From: Bradyrhizobium diazoefficiens
GTDB taxonomy: Bacteria; Pseudomonadota; Alphaproteobacteria; Rhizobiales; Xanthobacteraceae
Length of the DNA: 35,956 nt
Direction: 5' to 3'
Assembly (NCBI RefSeq): GCF_018129965.1
Contig: NZ_JAFCKW010000042.1
Coordinates: forward strand, 1-35,956
A program made the translations under genes and the position numbers. Shown here in pieces: positions 34,514-35,956 of this stretch (its first letter is position 1; each line of letters starts with the position of its first letter). The notes under the pieces are model-generated. The model saw only the letters and a list, made by a program, of their open reading frames with translations, was not told the origin of the DNA and did not search any database.

Positions 34514-35395
34514 CTATCGACCTGCCATGACCGCCGCGCGCGGCATTGCCGCGCCGGCGGCCGCCGGCTTGGCTGCGGCCGCACGCGGGTCGTTCGGCCT
34601 GTAGACGCCGCGCTTTTCCGGGATCGGCCGGAACGTATCGGTCAGGCCGACCACGGTCTCGGCCGCGCCAAGCACCAGAAAGCCGTCGGGCTCGATCTGG
34701 CGTGCCAGACGGTTGAAGATGTTGATCTTGGTGTCCTGGTCGAAATAGATCAGCACGTTGCGGCAGAAGATGACGTCGAACGTGCCGAGCTGGGCGAAAT
34801 CATGCAGCAGGTTGAGCTGCCGGTGCTGGATCATCGCCCGCAGCTCGGGATTGATCTGCCAGGTCTCTCCGTTCTGCTTGAAATATTTCATCAGCATCTG
34901 GATTGGCAGGCCGCGCTGCACTTCGAACTGGCTGTAGATGCCGGACTTGGCCTTCTCCAGCACCTCCTGCGACAGATCGGTCGCGATGATCTCGACGCGC
35001 CAGCCGGTGAGGGCCGCGCCCATCTCCTTCAGGCACATCGCCAGCGAATAGGGCTCCTGACCGGTCGAACCGGCGGCACACCAGATGCGCAAGCTGCGTT
35101 TGCCGGCGCGCGCCTTGATGACCTCCGGCATGATGGTCTCGCGGAAATGATCGAACGGAACCTTGTCGCGGAAGAAGAAGGTTTCGTTCGTGGTCATGGC
35201 TTCGACCACGCTGGCGATCAGCGCGGTCGAGCCGGACTGAAGCTTCTGGACGAGTTCGCCAATGCCGGGGAGTCCGGCCTTGCGTGCGAGTGGCAGCAAG
35301 CGGCTTTCGATCAGATACTGCTTGTCTGCAGACAGGTCGAGTCCGGAACTATCTTTCAGAAACTTACGCAGGTACTCATACTCGGTGGGGTTCAC
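34514..35395 (-). CDS. cheR: Chemotaxis protein methyltransferase CheR
   Basis: This 293-aa enzyme transfers methyl groups from S-adenosylmethionine to glutamates on chemoreceptors. The N-terminal helical domain (about 1-75) is followed by TTNETFFFRDKVPFDHF, the CheR signature. The Rossmann core has the SAM motif RIWCAAGSTGQEPYSLAM, then VEIIATDLSQEVLEKA and FDVIFCRNVLIYFD. A Pro/Ala-rich C-terminal tail ends the protein. The start is a GTG at 35395 with AGAGG upstream. It lies 29 bp after cheY and two bases before the PilZ-like gene. No cheB is visible in the window. Confidence 0.96.
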   Translation of the reverse strand: MNPTEYEYLRKFLKDSSGLDLSADKQYLIESRLLPLARKAGLPGIGELVQKLQSGSTALIASVVEAMTTNETFFFRDKVPFDHFRETIMPEVIKARAGKRSLRIWCAAGSTGQEPYSLAMCLKEMGAALTGWRVEIIATDLSQEVLEKAKSGIYSQFEVQRGLPIQMLMKYFKQNGETWQINPELRAMIQHRQLNLLHDFAQLGTFDVIFCRNVLIYFDQDTKINIFNRLARQIEPDGFLVLGAAETVVGLTDTFRPIPEKRGVYRPNDPRAAAAKPAAAGAAMPRAAVMAGR

Positions 35396-35424
35396 GGAAG
35401 ACCTCTTGGGTTAGCGAATGAGCT

Positions 35425-35814
35425 TCAGGCAGCCGTCTCTTCGCTGAGCTCGATCAGCCCCACTTCCTGGAACTTGGCCGTCACGATGTCCTTGTCGAAG
35501 GGCTTCATGATGTACTCGTTCGCACCGCCGCCCATCGCGCGCGTGATGTGATCGATGCCGGTCTCCGTGGTGCAGAAAACCACCTTCGGCTCGTCGCCGC
35601 CGGGCATGCGGCGCAGCGTGCCGAGGAACTGGAAACCGTCCATGACGGGCATGTTCCAGTCGAGCAGGATGGCTTCCGGCATGGCCCGCTTGCAGTGGAC
35701 CAGCGCTTCGACGCCGTCTTCCGCTTCGAGAACGTGGAAGCCCAACGCCTCGACGATACGGCGCGCAACCTTGCGTACGATGCTGGAATCGTCGACGACC
35801 AAACATGTCTTCAT
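35425..35814 (-). CDS. cheY: CheY-like chemotaxis response regulator
   Basis: This 129-aa single receiver domain has acid pocket D8-D9, phospho-acceptor Asp52 (ILLDWNMPVMDG), the conserved Thr in FCTTE, and switch Lys104 (YIMKPFDK). Family length is exact. Phosphorylated by CheA, it would bind the flagellar switch or act as a phosphate sink. It sits between cheW and cheR, the common alphaproteobacterial cheA-cheW-cheY-cheR order. Which of several rhizobial CheY types it is cannot be told from this window. Confidence 0.94.
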   Translation of the reverse strand: MKTCLVVDDSSIVRKVARRIVEALGFHVLEAEDGVEALVHCKRAMPEAILLDWNMPVMDGFQFLGTLRRMPGGDEPKVVFCTTETGIDHITRAMGGGANEYIMKPFDKDIVTAKFQEVGLIELSEETAA

Positions 35815-35848
35815 TTTTCTTCTCCTTCAAAAATCTGTTTTTGTTGGT

Positions 35849-35956
35849 TCAGGCAGCCAATTGCACTTCGGTCTTGAGTTCGAGGACGCGATCGACGTCG
35901 AGCACGACCATGAGCTGTCCGTCGAGGCGGTGGACGCCGCCGGCGAGCTTTGCCAT
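35849..35956 (-). CDS. cheW: CheW coupling protein, C-terminal part (5' end outside window)
   Basis: The last 35 codons of a gene running off the window edge encode AGGVHRLDGQLMVVLDVDRV and a short tail ending QLAA. This matches the C-terminus of CheW, the SH3-like adaptor joining chemoreceptors to CheA. The Met codon at the very edge is internal, not the start. It ends 34 bp before cheY and is surely in the same operon. Confidence 0.8.
   Translation of the reverse strand: MAKLAGGVHRLDGQLMVVLDVDRVLELKTEVQLAA

Overview
The window looks like a chromosomal segment of a Bradyrhizobium-type alphaproteobacterium (Nitrobacteraceae). The evidence is the high GC with strongly GC-biased third codon positions, the style of the proteins (FixJ-like regulator, CRP with a class III cyclase, Che genes with a PilZ-like protein), and the many 80-150 bp palindromic intergenic repeats typical of that group. 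No tRNA, rRNA, CRISPR array, phage or complete insertion sequence was seen.

Layout. Positions 1-5.9 kb hold a cNMP-type Crp/Fnr regulator, an AsmA-family protein and a membrane-bound HAMP-GAF class III nucleotide cyclase, together a possible second-messenger group. Positions 6.1-9.6 kb hold two secreted-protein genes, each cut by one in-frame stop codon while the frame stays open on both sides, with a LysM protein between them. Positions 9.8-11.6 kb hold an S21 ribosomal protein paralogue converging on an acetyl-CoA hydrolase/succinate-CoA transferase; their stop codons lie in one shared hairpin. Positions 11.8-12.5 kb hold three very small ORFs. Positions 12.7-16.2 kb hold a lactonase-type beta-propeller, an orphan HlyD-type adaptor and a caspase-fold protein lacking both catalytic residues. 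Positions 16.6-20.6 kb hold an unfamiliar protein with a DxDTTA motif that I suspect is an alpha/alpha-toroid (class II terpene cyclase-like) protein, a nuclease-fold secreted protein and a serine-glyoxylate-type aminotransferase.

Positions 20.8-23.3 kb carry an MBOAT O-acyltransferase translationally coupled to an SGNH-like partner, which suggests O-acetylation of an envelope or exported polysaccharide. Positions 23.6-28.4 kb carry an oligopeptidase B-type S9 peptidase, then an RraA/HMG-aldolase-fold protein beside an IlvD/Edd dehydratase, probably a sugar-acid or hydroxy-acid catabolic pair. Positions 28.8-36.0 kb are signalling genes: a large hybrid histidine kinase with three PAS domains, a FixJ-type regulator converging on it, a receiver-only protein, and the end of a chemotaxis operon (cheW-cheY-cheR-PilZ-like).

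The points most worth a second look are the DxDTTA protein, the pseudo-caspase, the two single-stop pseudogenes and the stop-codon hairpin. Two possible gene remnants (a Cys-rich frame near 28.5-28.8 kb and a plus-strand frame near 33.2-33.5 kb) also have no good start codon.
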